From Syntrophales bacterium (GTDB lineage: Bacteria; Desulfobacterota; Syntrophia; Syntrophales; UBA2210), in NCBI GenBank assembly GCA_028715865.1, contig JAQUQY010000004.1:1-19508 (forward strand): a stretch of 19,508 nt of DNA. Direction: 5' to 3'. The translations under genes were made by a program, and so were the position numbers. The notes below the pieces were generated by a model, which was not told where the DNA came from, made no database searches, and worked only from the letters and a program-made list of their open reading frames with translations. Positions 1 to 8,593 of this stretch are shown piece by piece. The number at the start of each line of letters is the position of its first letter. Within the stretch, counting starts at the first letter, position 1.

Positions 1-2
1 CG

Positions 3-86
3 AAAAAAGATAGAGGCCGACAGTACGCACGGAGAGCCATGGAACACCTGGCTCGCTGGAAAGAGAGTGTCGACCGGACCACTTAG
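3..86 (+). CDS. possible 3' end of an unidentified gene (partial)
   Basis: Reading frame 3 is open from the window edge and stops at a TAG at 84-86. The visible 27 residues are strongly charged (Arg, Lys, Glu) and include the stretch ARRAMEHLARWKESVD, which looks like an amphipathic C-terminal helix. If real, the gene meets coaX tail to tail, their stop codons overlapping by three bases. The opposite strand is also open here, so the coding strand is not certain. The product cannot be identified from this fragment. Confidence 0.3.
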   Translation, partial: KKDRGRQYARRAMEHLARWKESVDRTT

Positions 87-847
87 ACGTTTCGTTCGTA
101 GATGATCCGCAACCCTTCCAGCGTCAGCATGTCGTCGACAATCTCAATGCTCCTTGTTTCCGGAGCAATGATGTTTGCCAATCCTCCCGTTGCGATGACC
201 GTCGCTTTGTCGCCAGCTTCTTTTTTCATCCGGTCCACTATACCGTCGATCAGTCCCGCATAGCCGAACATTATTCCCGCCTGCATGCTGCTTACGGTGT
301 TCTTTGCTATTATATGCTTTGGCTTGGTGAGTTCCACCCGTGGCAGTTTTGAGGCCCTTTCAAAGAGAGCCTCCGTGGAAATAACGATTCCCGGAGCAAT
401 ACATCCTCCCATGTAGTGGCCCTTCCCCGTAACGTAATCAAAGGTTGTGGCCGTTCCGAAATCGACCACTATAAGGTTCCCCTCATATTTCGCATGGGCC
501 GCCACGGCGTTGACTATCCTGTCTGCGCCCACTTCCCTGGGATTGTCATAGTATATGGGCATTCCTGTCTTGATGCCCGGTCCGACTATCAATGGTTCCT
601 GGCTGAAATACTTGGCGCAGAGAGGTTCGAGTATGTTCAGCATTGGAGGTACAACACAGGAAATTATTATGGCGTAAATACTTTCTGTTCCCACCTTTAC
701 GGTGCCCAGCAAATCCAGTATCAGCATACCGTACTCATCGACGGTGCTGTTGGAAATTGTCCTTATACGCCACCACTGAATCAGTTCTTTTTTATCATAA
801 AGACCAAGAACGGTGTTTGTGTTCCCCACGTCGAGCACAAGCAGCAT
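83..847 (-). CDS. coaX: type III pantothenate kinase
   Basis: This cytosolic enzyme phosphorylates pantothenate, the first step of coenzyme A synthesis. The 254 residues are a normal length for the CoaX family (ASKHA fold). The N-terminal phosphate-binding motif DVGNTNT lies at about residues 6-12, the pantothenate/dimer segment NPREVGADRIVNA near 102-114, and the second ATP-binding motif VDFGTATTFD near 128-137. The ATG at 847 has a strong ribosome site (GGAGG) about ten bases upstream. It is the last gene of the minus-strand series, 61 bases after nadC. Many bacteria carry birA between nadC and coaX; here there is no room for it. Type III kinases are known to resist feedback inhibition by CoA. 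Confidence 0.96.
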   Translation of the reverse strand: MLLVLDVGNTNTVLGLYDKKELIQWWRIRTISNSTVDEYGMLILDLLGTVKVGTESIYAIIISCVVPPMLNILEPLCAKYFSQEPLIVGPGIKTGMPIYYDNPREVGADRIVNAVAAHAKYEGNLIVVDFGTATTFDYVTGKGHYMGGCIAPGIVISTEALFERASKLPRVELTKPKHIIAKNTVSSMQAGIMFGYAGLIDGIVDRMKKEAGDKATVIATGGLANIIAPETRSIEIVDDMLTLEGLRIIYERNV

Positions 848-908
848 GTCGTGTGATCCTCCATAATTATCTGTTCTTATCTAAAAGCCATCGTGGGGGG
901 CGGCGGCA

Positions 909-1787
909 TTATTGTTCCAGGATCAGGGAGATGTCGGCCGCATGGACAGAATGGGTAAGGGAACCCACGGAAATGAAATCAACTCCCGTTCTCGCCATAC
1001 CTGCCACGTTCGCCAGCGTTGCATTTCCAGAAGCTTCCACGATGGCCTTCCCTCCGATGATGCCCACTGCTTCGGCCATGGTTTTATTGTCCATGTTGTC
1101 AAGCATGATGATATGGGCTCCGCTTTCCAAGGCTTCCCTAACTTCCGCCAGGCTCCTCACTTCCACTTCTATTTTGAAAGATGGGGGGGCTGTGTTTCTT
1201 ACCCTGCGTATCGCCTCAGCTATGCCGCCCGCGGCGAAGATGTGATTTTCCTTAAGCAGAACGCCGCTATCGAGACCGAAACGATGGTTGATGCCGCCGC
1301 CTACCCGAACGGCGTACTTATCGAGAACTCTCAGTCCAGGCATTGTCTTTCTTGTATCCAGGATACTAACGCCTGTTCCTTTAACCTCCTCTGCGAACCG
1401 GGCCGTAAGAGTTGCTATTCCGCACATTCGCTGAAACAGGTTAAGGGCCGTCCTCTCCGCCTCGAGAATGCTTTTTGTTGAACCTGCTATCCGCGCAAGG
1501 TCAGAGCCCTCGGCCACGGAATCGCCGTCTGCCGCCATGGCGGTAAAAACAAGATTATCGTCCCGGACGAGAAAGACGTCCCTGAACACATCCATGCCCG
1601 CCACGATAAGTCCGCCCTTTGCGATGACCCGGGCCGTTCCTCTTTCTTTGCCCGACAATACCGACCGGGATGTGACGTCACCAGACCCTATGTCCTCTTC
1701 CAGGGCACGGAGTATCAGTTTGCGTATTCTCATGTTGTGCGCCAGCCCCCATCGTCTCAGCCAACCCGCATCAGCACTTTGCTGCAT
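909..1787 (-). CDS. nadC: nicotinate-nucleotide pyrophosphorylase (quinolinate phosphoribosyltransferase)
   Basis: NadC makes nicotinate mononucleotide from quinolinate and PRPP with loss of CO2, the last step specific to de novo NAD synthesis. Family signatures are present in order: EEDIGSGDVTS near the N-terminus, AERTALNLFQRMCGIAT, the active-site stretch DTRKTMPGLR followed by KYAVRVGGG and NHR, then LLKENHI, EVEV, MLDNM and EASGN. The first ATG (1787, 292 aa) lies 9 bases after the valS stop but has no clear ribosome site. An in-frame ATG at 1733 would start the protein at MRIRKLIL (274 aa), which matches usual NadC N-termini better. It is probably translated from the same message as valS. 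No nadA or nadB lies in the window. Confidence 0.95.
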   Translation of the reverse strand: MQQSADAGWLRRWGLAHNMRIRKLILRALEEDIGSGDVTSRSVLSGKERGTARVIAKGGLIVAGMDVFRDVFLVRDDNLVFTAMAADGDSVAEGSDLARIAGSTKSILEAERTALNLFQRMCGIATLTARFAEEVKGTGVSILDTRKTMPGLRVLDKYAVRVGGGINHRFGLDSGVLLKENHIFAAGGIAEAIRRVRNTAPPSFKIEVEVRSLAEVREALESGAHIIMLDNMDNKTMAEAVGIIGGKAIVEASGNATLANVAGMARTGVDFISVGSLTHSVHAADISLILEQ

Positions 1788-1796
1788 TAAAGGCGC

Positions 1797-4454
1797 TCAG
1801 CTCGCCAGTTCCCCAATGCGGAGAAGGGCATCACGCAGAACAGAACTCCGCCCCTTAAGATCAGCCATTTTTGTCTGCTCCTTGATGATGATATCCTCTG
1901 AAGCCTTTTGCATGAAATCCTGGTTTCCAAGTTTTCCGGTAACACGCTCAAGGTCAATATCGATTTTCTTGAGTTCCTTCTCCAACCTTAACCTTTCCGC
2001 TTCGACATCGATTGCGCCGCCGAGAAAAACATGCACCTTTATGGAGCCCACAGCCGCCACGGCAGCCCCCCTGACATCCTCCGTGTCTCTTACGACCGAA
2101 AATTCACTGAGACCAGCCATATCAATAACATACAGGCTTCCTTCGCGCAGCACCCCGGCCTGTTCTTCTTCGGGACATAGCGCCATGACCTTAAGTTTTT
2201 TCCCGGGTGAAACGTGCATTACGCCCCTTATGTTCCTCACGGCATTAATAACGTCACGTATAATCTCAAACTTTGCGGCGGCATCTGCATCGGCGAGTTC
2301 ATCGTCGGCTTCGGGATAGTCTGATATCATTAAAGATGAACCATTATCGGATATTCTTTGCCATATTTCTTCAGTTACGAAGGGTATAAAGGGGTGCAGC
2401 AGTTTGATCGATGTTCTGAGTACTCTCATGAGAGTTTCCTGGGCAGCCGCGCGCTTCGGCGAATCATCATCGGCATAGAGAACACCCTTGGCCAATTCAA
2501 GATACCAGTCACAGAACTCGTGCCAGAAAAACTGGTACAGCTCCGTGGCAGCTTCATTGAAGCGGTATTCCTCAAGGGCTTCAGTGACCACTGAAATCGC
2601 ATGGTTCAGCCTGTCCAGAATCCAGCGGTCGCACAGGGAGTAATCCTCGGGAGAAAGTTGACGGCCTTCTTCAAAATCTTTCAGGTTCATCATGCAAAAC
2701 CTGAACGCGTTCCATATCTTGTTGATAAAATTGCGGTATCCTTCAATGCGGCCTTCCGACATTTTGACGTCACGGCCCTGAGCCGTAAATACGGCGAGGG
2801 TGAAACGGAAGGCATCCGCGCCATATCGGTCAATCATATCAAGGGGATCGATAATGTTGCCCTTTGACTTGCTCATCTTGTCGCCGTGTTCGTCGCGGAC
2901 CAGGGCATGGAGATAGACGTTCCTGAACGGGACGTCTTTCATTACATAAAGTCCCATCATCATCATTCTGGCAACCCAGAAGAATATGATATCGAATCCG
3001 GTTATGAGAAGGGTCGTGGGATAGAAAGTTCTCAAGGCCGGAGTGTCGTCCGGCCATCCCAGGGTTGAAAATGGCCAGAGAGCTGAACTGAACCACGTGT
3101 CCAGGACGTCTTCGTCCTGCTTGAGGGTGTCCGATCCGCAACGTGTACAAGTTTTCGGCTCATCCACGGCAACGATAACTTCGCTGCATGCTTCGCAATA
3201 CCACACTGGAATACGATGTCCCCACCATATCTGGCGGGATATGCACCAGTCGCGTATATTTTCGAGCCAGTCAAAGTAGGTTGCTTCCCACTGGGAAGGC
3301 ACGATGCGGGTGTCTCCCTTTACGACAGCAGCCGTGGAGGCCCTGGCGAGTTTCTTTACCTTAACAAACCATTGCTTGGAAACCATGGGTTCAACGTTCG
3401 TCCTGCAGCGGTAACACTGCCCCACGTTATGGGCATAGGGCTCCACTTTAACCAGGTAACCCCCTGATTCAAGGTCAGCAACAACATTTGTTCGGCAGGT
3501 AAGGCAATCCTGCCCCTGGTAGGGACCTCCGTTTTCGCTTATTATCGCGCTTTCATTCATAATGGATATAATCTGAAGATCATGGCGCTGGGCCATGGCG
3601 AAATCGTTAGGGTCTGCCGAAGGGGTTATTTTTACGGCGCCTGTCCCGAATTCACTGGATACATATGAGTCGCCGATAATCGGTATTTCCCGGTTGATAA
3701 GGGGAAGAAGCGCTGTCTTCCCGATCATGTCCCGGTATCTTTCGTCATCGGGATTGACGGCCACGGCCGTGTCTCCCAGCATCGTTTCAGGCCGGGTGGT
3801 AGCCACGACCAGTTCTCCTTTACCGTCAGGAGTTGGATATCGGATATACCAGAGGTGGCTGTCCGACTGCTCGTATTCCACTTCCAGGTCTGACAGGGCC
3901 GTGTGGCAACGGGGACACCAGTTTACGATATAATCGCCCTGGTAGATTAGCTTATCATTATACAGGCGTACAAAGACCTCGCGCACCGCCCGGGACAGGC
4001 CTTCGTCCATTGTAAACCGTTCACGTGACCAATCGCAGGAAGAGCCCAGCTTCTGAAGCTGGTTTAGTATGATGCCGCCGTATTTCTCACGCCACTGCCA
4101 GACCCTCTCCACGAATGCTTCCCGCCCTATCTCGTGGCGAGTCGTTCCTTCCCTGGCAAGCTCTTGTTCGACCACGTTCTGTGTCGCGATGCCGGCGTGA
4201 TCAGTGCCCGGCATCCATAGAGCGTTATAGCCCTTCATCCGCTTGAACCTGGTGACAACATCCTGAAGCGTGTTGTTCAGGGCGTGTCCCATGTGAAGCA
4301 TACCCGTAATATTGGGGGGGGGAATGACGATCGCGAAGGGCTTCTTGTCGCTTGTGTCCGAAGCCCGGAAGAGTCCCTTATCGAGCCAGTACTGGTACCA
4401 TCTTGATTCCACATCGCCCGGTTCATAGGACGCGCTCAGTTCGTCTTTTTCCAT
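1797..4454 (-). CDS. valS: valyl-tRNA synthetase
   Basis: This class I aminoacyl-tRNA synthetase charges tRNA-Val and edits mischarged threonine. It has 885 residues, the usual length. The ATP-binding HIGH motif appears as HMGH at residues 54-57 after PPPNITG, and the KMSKS loop is at residues 526-530. Cys pairs (WYCEAC and CTRCGS) sit before the DTWFSSALWPF segment. The last ~65 residues form the family's C-terminal coiled-coil arm, rich in Glu, Lys and Leu. The ATG at 4454 has a good ribosome site (GGAAGGTG). It lies between the TPR lipoprotein gene and nadC, all co-oriented. No T-box leader is seen in the 76 bases upstream. Confidence 0.98.
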   Translation of the reverse strand: MEKDELSASYEPGDVESRWYQYWLDKGLFRASDTSDKKPFAIVIPPPNITGMLHMGHALNNTLQDVVTRFKRMKGYNALWMPGTDHAGIATQNVVEQELAREGTTRHEIGREAFVERVWQWREKYGGIILNQLQKLGSSCDWSRERFTMDEGLSRAVREVFVRLYNDKLIYQGDYIVNWCPRCHTALSDLEVEYEQSDSHLWYIRYPTPDGKGELVVATTRPETMLGDTAVAVNPDDERYRDMIGKTALLPLINREIPIIGDSYVSSEFGTGAVKITPSADPNDFAMAQRHDLQIISIMNESAIISENGGPYQGQDCLTCRTNVVADLESGGYLVKVEPYAHNVGQCYRCRTNVEPMVSKQWFVKVKKLARASTAAVVKGDTRIVPSQWEATYFDWLENIRDWCISRQIWWGHRIPVWYCEACSEVIVAVDEPKTCTRCGSDTLKQDEDVLDTWFSSALWPFSTLGWPDDTPALRTFYPTTLLITGFDIIFFWVARMMMMGLYVMKDVPFRNVYLHALVRDEHGDKMSKSKGNIIDPLDMIDRYGADAFRFTLAVFTAQGRDVKMSEGRIEGYRNFINKIWNAFRFCMMNLKDFEEGRQLSPEDYSLCDRWILDRLNHAISVVTEALEEYRFNEAATELYQFFWHEFCDWYLELAKGVLYADDDSPKRAAAQETLMRVLRTSIKLLHPFIPFVTEEIWQRISDNGSSLMISDYPEADDELADADAAAKFEIIRDVINAVRNIRGVMHVSPGKKLKVMALCPEEEQAGVLREGSLYVIDMAGLSEFSVVRDTEDVRGAAVAAVGSIKVHVFLGGAIDVEAERLRLEKELKKIDIDLERVTGKLGNQDFMQKASEDIIIKEQTKMADLKGRSSVLRDALLRIGELAS

Positions 4455-4497
4455 TTCACCTTCCCTGCCTTTAATGACTTTTGATACTTTTGGGAGA

Positions 4498-4528
4498 AAC
4501 CTTAACGCCCTGACAGGCAGATAAGGTT
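4498..4528 (-). other. inverted repeat between lipoprotein gene and valS
   Basis: A perfect 7-base inverted repeat (AACCTTA/TAAGGTT) encloses 17 bases that can form a further GCC/GGC stem. It starts three bases after the stop of the upstream lipoprotein gene. The run after it on the minus strand is TCTCCC rather than a T tract, so it is at best a weak terminator. It could instead protect or process the message ahead of valS. Confidence 0.3.
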
Positions 4529-4530
4529 AT

Positions 4531-5694
4531 TCAGAAACCTATAAGCAAAGCTCCCCTTAGGTTGTGAATGGCCATTAGTGCGTCGGCCCCCGACATTGGC
4601 GAGTAAGGAGCGAGCCTGCTCTCGGCGAACATCTCCGGACTCATGATATCCCGGGATGTTACCGCCATAACGGCCTTGCGGTAAGGATGATCACAATCGA
4701 TGCTGTCGAAAAATGGTGAATCATCACCGTAATCATATACGTCCTCCCCCCTTCCCAGGACCCTGACAAGTACATCATGGAGGGCGACGGCAAGATTCAG
4801 TCTCGTTACGATATCATTCGGGTAAAATTTGCCGTCCGGATACAGATTCAGCCCCTCTACGCCGATTTCAACAATTCTTTCTATTTCCCTGACATATCTA
4901 TGGTTCTTTATGTCCGTTATTTCCTGGGCCTGTGCTGAAGAGCCTACGTATATCCCCAGTCCGCGGTACAAATCATCAAGACGCAGCTCCTCGATCAGTA
5001 GAAGGGCCGCTTGGCCGCGGGTGACCCTTTCGGCCAGCGCGACTTCCTCAACCAGTTCGGACGATGGGTTCACGATGAGGATTTTTTTAACCCGTTTCCA
5101 TTCTCGATCTGCATGATCCAGGTATTCGTCATCCAGATCCAGAACCCTGATAAAAAGCATTCCCGCTTTCTGGAACTCGTGATTAGCCATACGGGCAAGG
5201 CCCATGAAATAATAAGCCGCCGATGAACGGGGATCGACAGCCAGGGCTTTAACAAACTCCCCTTCCGCTCTTGACATCCAGTCATCCTGGTACCGGCTCA
5301 TGGTATAGAGGCGAAGCTTCGATATATGAACAAAGAGACGCTCCCTGTCTCTCCGCACGAGTTCCGCCGCCTTGTCCAGGCATTCAAAGGCTTTTCCAAA
5401 ATCACCGCGGTTCGCATTGATCATAGCCATTCCAGCGTGTCCAAGGGCTGATTTTTTGTTTAGCCTGAGGGCCAGGCTGAATTCACGCTCGGCATCGCTG
5501 AACTTATCCTGTTTCAGCAGAACCATGCCCGTGTAAGTGTGATGTTCAGAAGTATCCAGGAAGCTGAGTGGCGTACGGTCCGGAGCAACACATGATAACG
5601 CCCCCATGATTACAATCCCGACCATCACCGGCGGTATAATCGAACGGTGAAATTTCATTATGGCATGAATGTACTTCAGTTGTAGACGCATCAT
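4531..5694 (-). CDS. TPR and SLH-like domain lipoprotein, function unknown
   Basis: The 387-residue protein opens with a signal sequence: a basic start, a hydrophobic stretch VMVGIVIM, then GALSC, a lipobox-like site that would make Cys35 the lipidated residue. The -3 residue is Ala, not the usual Leu. TPR-like helical repeats fill about residues 50-115 and 140-200 (for example FSDAEREFSLALRLNKKSA and AEGEFVKALAVDPRSSAAYY). The C-terminal half carries S-layer-homology-like units: VTRGQAALLL near 224, a clearer one around 259-303 (YVREIERIVEIG, LYPDGKFYPND, VTRLNLAVAL), and a third degenerate one starting FFDSIDCDHPYRKAV. It is probably exported and membrane anchored, perhaps binding cell-wall material. 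The start may be the ATG at 5658, which gives a more typical signal peptide; neither start has a strong ribosome site. A good promoter lies upstream. Confidence 0.75.
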   Translation of the reverse strand: MMRLQLKYIHAIMKFHRSIIPPVMVGIVIMGALSCVAPDRTPLSFLDTSEHHTYTGMVLLKQDKFSDAEREFSLALRLNKKSALGHAGMAMINANRGDFGKAFECLDKAAELVRRDRERLFVHISKLRLYTMSRYQDDWMSRAEGEFVKALAVDPRSSAAYYFMGLARMANHEFQKAGMLFIRVLDLDDEYLDHADREWKRVKKILIVNPSSELVEEVALAERVTRGQAALLLIEELRLDDLYRGLGIYVGSSAQAQEITDIKNHRYVREIERIVEIGVEGLNLYPDGKFYPNDIVTRLNLAVALHDVLVRVLGRGEDVYDYGDDSPFFDSIDCDHPYRKAVMAVTSRDIMSPEMFAESRLAPYSPMSGADALMAIHNLRGALLIGF

Positions 5695-5797
5695 GGATTA
5701 CCCGACATTGCCCCGTCCCGGAGCTTTTGGAGGCGCCGCTTTCGCGTCAGATTCCTGCACATTGACGGCACATCGATTGTTTTATCGCAAGCCAGCA

Positions 5798-5826
5798 TAA
5801 TTATCTTTATGTATCCGTGAAGTCAA
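5798..5826 (-). promoter_or_regulatory. sigma70-type promoter for the TPR lipoprotein gene
   Basis: On the minus strand TTGACT (5821-5826) and TAATTA (5798-5803) are separated by exactly 17 bases. They lie in the 177-base gap between miaA and the lipoprotein gene, the largest gap in the minus-strand series. The predicted transcript would have a leader of about 95 bases. This suggests that the lipoprotein, valS, nadC and coaX can be transcribed apart from the genes upstream. No other feature was recognised in this gap. Confidence 0.6.
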
Positions 5827-5871
5827 GAAATTTTGAGTTTCGGGCCCACAACGATCCGGCGTCTTCCCTCA

Positions 5872-6813
5872 TTAGCCTGGCTTCAAATCAAGAAACATCG
5901 AAACAGCATCGGCCATTTCTTCTGTGGCGCCTGGAACATAAAGACTAATGTCCTTATCTCGCCTGAACCAGGCAATCTGACGTTTGGCGTAATTTCTAGT
6001 ATCTCTTTTTAATCGCCGAACCGCTTCATCCTGGCTGATTTCTCCTCTAATGAAGTCGATCATGTGGCGATAACAGAAGGACTTCATGGCGGGACATGAA
6101 TCATCATACCCCATTGCCATGAGCCTCACCGTTTCAGCGACCAGACCCTGACTTATCATGTCGTCCGTTCTTTCGTTTATTTTTGTATAAAGGGTTTCTC
6201 TGTCAGGGCTCAGGCAAATCTTGAAGCAATCATAACTTGCATTGGAAAAATCATGCTTTCGCTTATGATCAAATATGGACATCCCTGTATGCTCCAGAAC
6301 TTCCAGGGCGCGTATTACCCTCACTGAATCATGGGGATGTATTCGTGATGCAGCAAGAGGATCTTTCTCTTCCAGCAGATCATGGAGAGATTCCAGCCCG
6401 CGGCTTGCCGCTTCCCGCCTGCAGTAGTCTCGAAAACCCTGATCAGCCGGCGGTGCCGCTATCAGGCCTCCCAGGAGCGCTTCGATATAGAGGCCGGCGC
6501 CGCCCGTGACAAAGACCGTCTTTTTTCTGCTCCTGATCGACTCGATCGCTTCGGAAGCCTGTAAACGGTAGAGGGCCGCGCTGTATTCCTCGTCTGGATT
6601 TAATATATCGATGAGATGGTGAGGCGTCGCCTTTTTTTCTTTATCAGTCGGTTTTGCAGTGCCGATGTCCATGTAGCGGTATATCTGCATCGAGTCGGCG
6701 CTTACAATTTCTCCGTTGAAAATACGGCAAAGCTCCATGGCTGCCGCCGTTTTTCCGGACGCCGTGGGCCCGGTAATAACGATTATTTTAGATGCTTCGG
6801 TCACCTCGGCCAT
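5872..6813 (-). CDS. miaA: tRNA dimethylallyltransferase
   Basis: MiaA transfers a dimethylallyl group from DMAPP to A37 of tRNAs that read codons starting with U, stabilising codon pairing. The P-loop GPTASGKT lies near residues 15-22, followed by SADSMQIYRYMDIGTAKP, GGAGLYIEALLGG, ALEVLEHTG and the C-terminal YAKRQIAWFRRD typical of the family. The chosen ATG at 6813 gives 313 aa and puts the P-loop close to the N-terminus as usual. The longer frame to 6885 would overlap mutL and adds residues unlike the family. It starts 7 bases after mutL; the mutL-miaA pairing is common in bacteria. Its substrate DMAPP comes from the MEP pathway, two genes of which (ispD, ispF) lie upstream in the same series. 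Confidence 0.96.
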   Translation of the reverse strand: MAEVTEASKIIVITGPTASGKTAAAMELCRIFNGEIVSADSMQIYRYMDIGTAKPTDKEKKATPHHLIDILNPDEEYSAALYRLQASEAIESIRSRKKTVFVTGGAGLYIEALLGGLIAAPPADQGFRDYCRREAASRGLESLHDLLEEKDPLAASRIHPHDSVRVIRALEVLEHTGMSIFDHKRKHDFSNASYDCFKICLSPDRETLYTKINERTDDMISQGLVAETVRLMAMGYDDSCPAMKSFCYRHMIDFIRGEISQDEAVRRLKRDTRNYAKRQIAWFRRDKDISLYVPGATEEMADAVSMFLDLKPG

Positions 6814-6820
6814 CAGACAA

Positions 6821-8593
6821 TTACCGGCGGCGGAAGAGCCGTTCCAGCTCCCTTTCGTCAATAACAACGAACAGCGGACGGCCATGAGGACATGTCCTTG
6901 CGTTGGGAATCAAATCGAGATCGGAGCATAGGGCGGCAACCTCCACTTCGTTCAACCTGTGAGATCCCCTGACTGCGTCATGGCAAGCCATCAAAATGAT
7001 TATTTTATCTCTCTTTTCCTCGCTGCCGGAAAGGTTTCCGGTGTTTTCCATCTCATCAATTGTATCCAATATGACACGCTTCATGTCGGCCCCGGCCAAG
7101 ACAGAAGGAACGGCTCTTATTGAAACGGTATTTTCCCCATAGGGCTCTATTTCAAAGCCGATGTTCTCCAGAACAGGAAGAAGATCCATTAGAATGGCAA
7201 AAGATCCGGGCGTAAATTCAATTATATCGGGGAGCATAAGTCGCTGGGATACAATGTCCTTTTCCCGGGAGGCCTTCAGTTTTTCGAAAATGATACGTTC
7301 GTGGGCGGCGTGCTGATCCAGAAGGACAATAATCTCATTGCCCGAAAAAACCAGGTAAAGTCCCGCCACCTGTCCAAGGTACATGAGCTCGGAAAAGAAG
7401 CCCTGTCTTCCTGATGAAATTCCCTCATCCGCTTCTTTATTTCCATCCAGGAATCTCATTTGTGGCGAGCAGGGCACAAAGTGACGCTTCTCTTCGGATT
7501 GTACACGATAACGCGGAAAAGATTCATTTACATCAAGTCCGCCGCGGCTTCCGCCGTAAGAGAAAGATCCGGACTTGTCCAGAACGGGTGGCTCTCTTTC
7601 ACACATGATAGACAGCCTCTCCGACAGAGTGCCGGAGACAGCCCTGAAAATATCTCCCGGTTGCCTGAATCTGACTTCAAGCTTTGATGGATGAACATTT
7701 ACGTCGACTTCTTCACCCGGTACTTCAAGAAATAGCACCGCCACCGGATAGCGCTTTGGTTCAATGATGCCCCTGTAGGCGGCCATAAGGGCCTGGTTGA
7801 GGAGAGCGTCTCTCAGTGGCCTTCCATTGACGAACCAGTTAATTTCTTTCGAACTGGACCGGCTGATTTCCGGGGACGAGATGGCTCCGTGTATATGAAC
7901 TCCTTCCCGGACCGCGTCAATTTCGAGAGCGCCACCCCTGAAATCTTTATCGCGAAGAAGGTAAAGTCTGTCCATTATGGATTCAGTGCTCTGAAGGTTA
8001 ATAAGAATCCTGCCTTTTGCCCTGACCTGGAAGGCGATTGAAGGATTCGCCATGGCAAGCCCCGTGACAATATCGAGACAGCGGGCCTGCTCAGTGGAAG
8101 GCCTCTTAAGGAATTTTTTTCGTGCCGGCATCGCGTAGAACAGGTCCCTTACCCTTACGGACGTTCCGGGAGGACATCCGGCCTCAACAATCGCGGCCAT
8201 GCGCCCCCCCTCAACGACACATCTGGTACCCGAAGTATCCTCCCGCCTTCTGGTAAGCAGATCTACCCTGGATACGGCGGCGATGCTGTACATTGCCTCT
8301 CCCCTGAAACCCAATGTGCCAAGGCGGCAGAGATCATCAAAAGACGATATTTTACTGGTAGCATGTCGCTCGAAGACGAGGGGCACCTGGGAAGCTTCAA
8401 TTCCCTCACCGTCATCGATCACGCGGATTGATTTAATGCCCCCTTCTTCAAGATCTATTTCGATTCTGGAAGCGCCGGCATCAACGGCGTTCTCAACCAA
8501 CTCCTTAACAACCGAAGACGGGCGTTCAACCACCTCGCCGGCGGCTATTTTGGCCGCGAGTTCTTCCGTCATGGGAATGATGGGTTTTTTCAA
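6821..8593 (-). CDS. mutL: DNA mismatch repair protein MutL, endonuclease type
   Basis: MutL links mismatch recognition by MutS to strand removal. The N-terminal GHKL ATPase motifs are clear: ELVENAVDAGAS, DDGEGI, HATSKI and LGFRGEA. The C-terminal domain has the metal-binding endonuclease motif DQHAAHERIIFE from Asp426, then ACHDAVRG and CPHGRP from Cys568. These mark the nicking class of MutL found in bacteria lacking MutH; E. coli MutL lacks them. The 590 residues fit the family. The start is a TTG at 8593 that overlaps the truA stop (TTGA), with a good ribosome site, GTGAGG at 8599-8604, five bases upstream. Translation is probably coupled to truA. Confidence 0.97.
   Translation of the reverse strand: MKKPIIPMTEELAAKIAAGEVVERPSSVVKELVENAVDAGASRIEIDLEEGGIKSIRVIDDGEGIEASQVPLVFERHATSKISSFDDLCRLGTLGFRGEAMYSIAAVSRVDLLTRRREDTSGTRCVVEGGRMAAIVEAGCPPGTSVRVRDLFYAMPARKKFLKRPSTEQARCLDIVTGLAMANPSIAFQVRAKGRILINLQSTESIMDRLYLLRDKDFRGGALEIDAVREGVHIHGAISSPEISRSSSKEINWFVNGRPLRDALLNQALMAAYRGIIEPKRYPVAVLFLEVPGEEVDVNVHPSKLEVRFRQPGDIFRAVSGTLSERLSIMCEREPPVLDKSGSFSYGGSRGGLDVNESFPRYRVQSEEKRHFVPCSPQMRFLDGNKEADEGISSGRQGFFSELMYLGQVAGLYLVFSGNEIIVLLDQHAAHERIIFEKLKASREKDIVSQRLMLPDIIEFTPGSFAILMDLLPVLENIGFEIEPYGENTVSIRAVPSVLAGADMKRVILDTIDEMENTGNLSGSEEKRDKIIILMACHDAVRGSHRLNEVEVAALCSDLDLIPNARTCPHGRPLFVVIDERELERLFRRR

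Noticed and set aside
1..82. A minus-strand gene continuing downstream of coaX
   Set aside because: That strand is open too, but its translation looks like an antisense shadow; the plus-strand frame is more protein-like, though neither is proven.
643..1245. Plus-strand open frame of 200 codons over coaX and nadC
   Set aside because: It overlaps two well-supported genes and has a low-complexity composition without family motifs.
1468..2319. Long plus-strand open frame (283 codons) over nadC and valS
   Set aside because: It is antisense to two clear enzymes, its product is Ser/Arg-rich with no recognisable motif, and it follows the codon pattern of the true genes on the other strand.
4455..4530. 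T-box leader before valS
   Set aside because: The gap is only 76 bases, with no T-box sequence and no specifier stem; such leaders are also rare outside Gram-positive bacteria.
6814..6885. N-terminal extension of miaA overlapping mutL
   Set aside because: The 24 extra residues are encoded antiparallel-free within mutL in another frame and do not resemble MiaA N-termini, which begin just before the P-loop.
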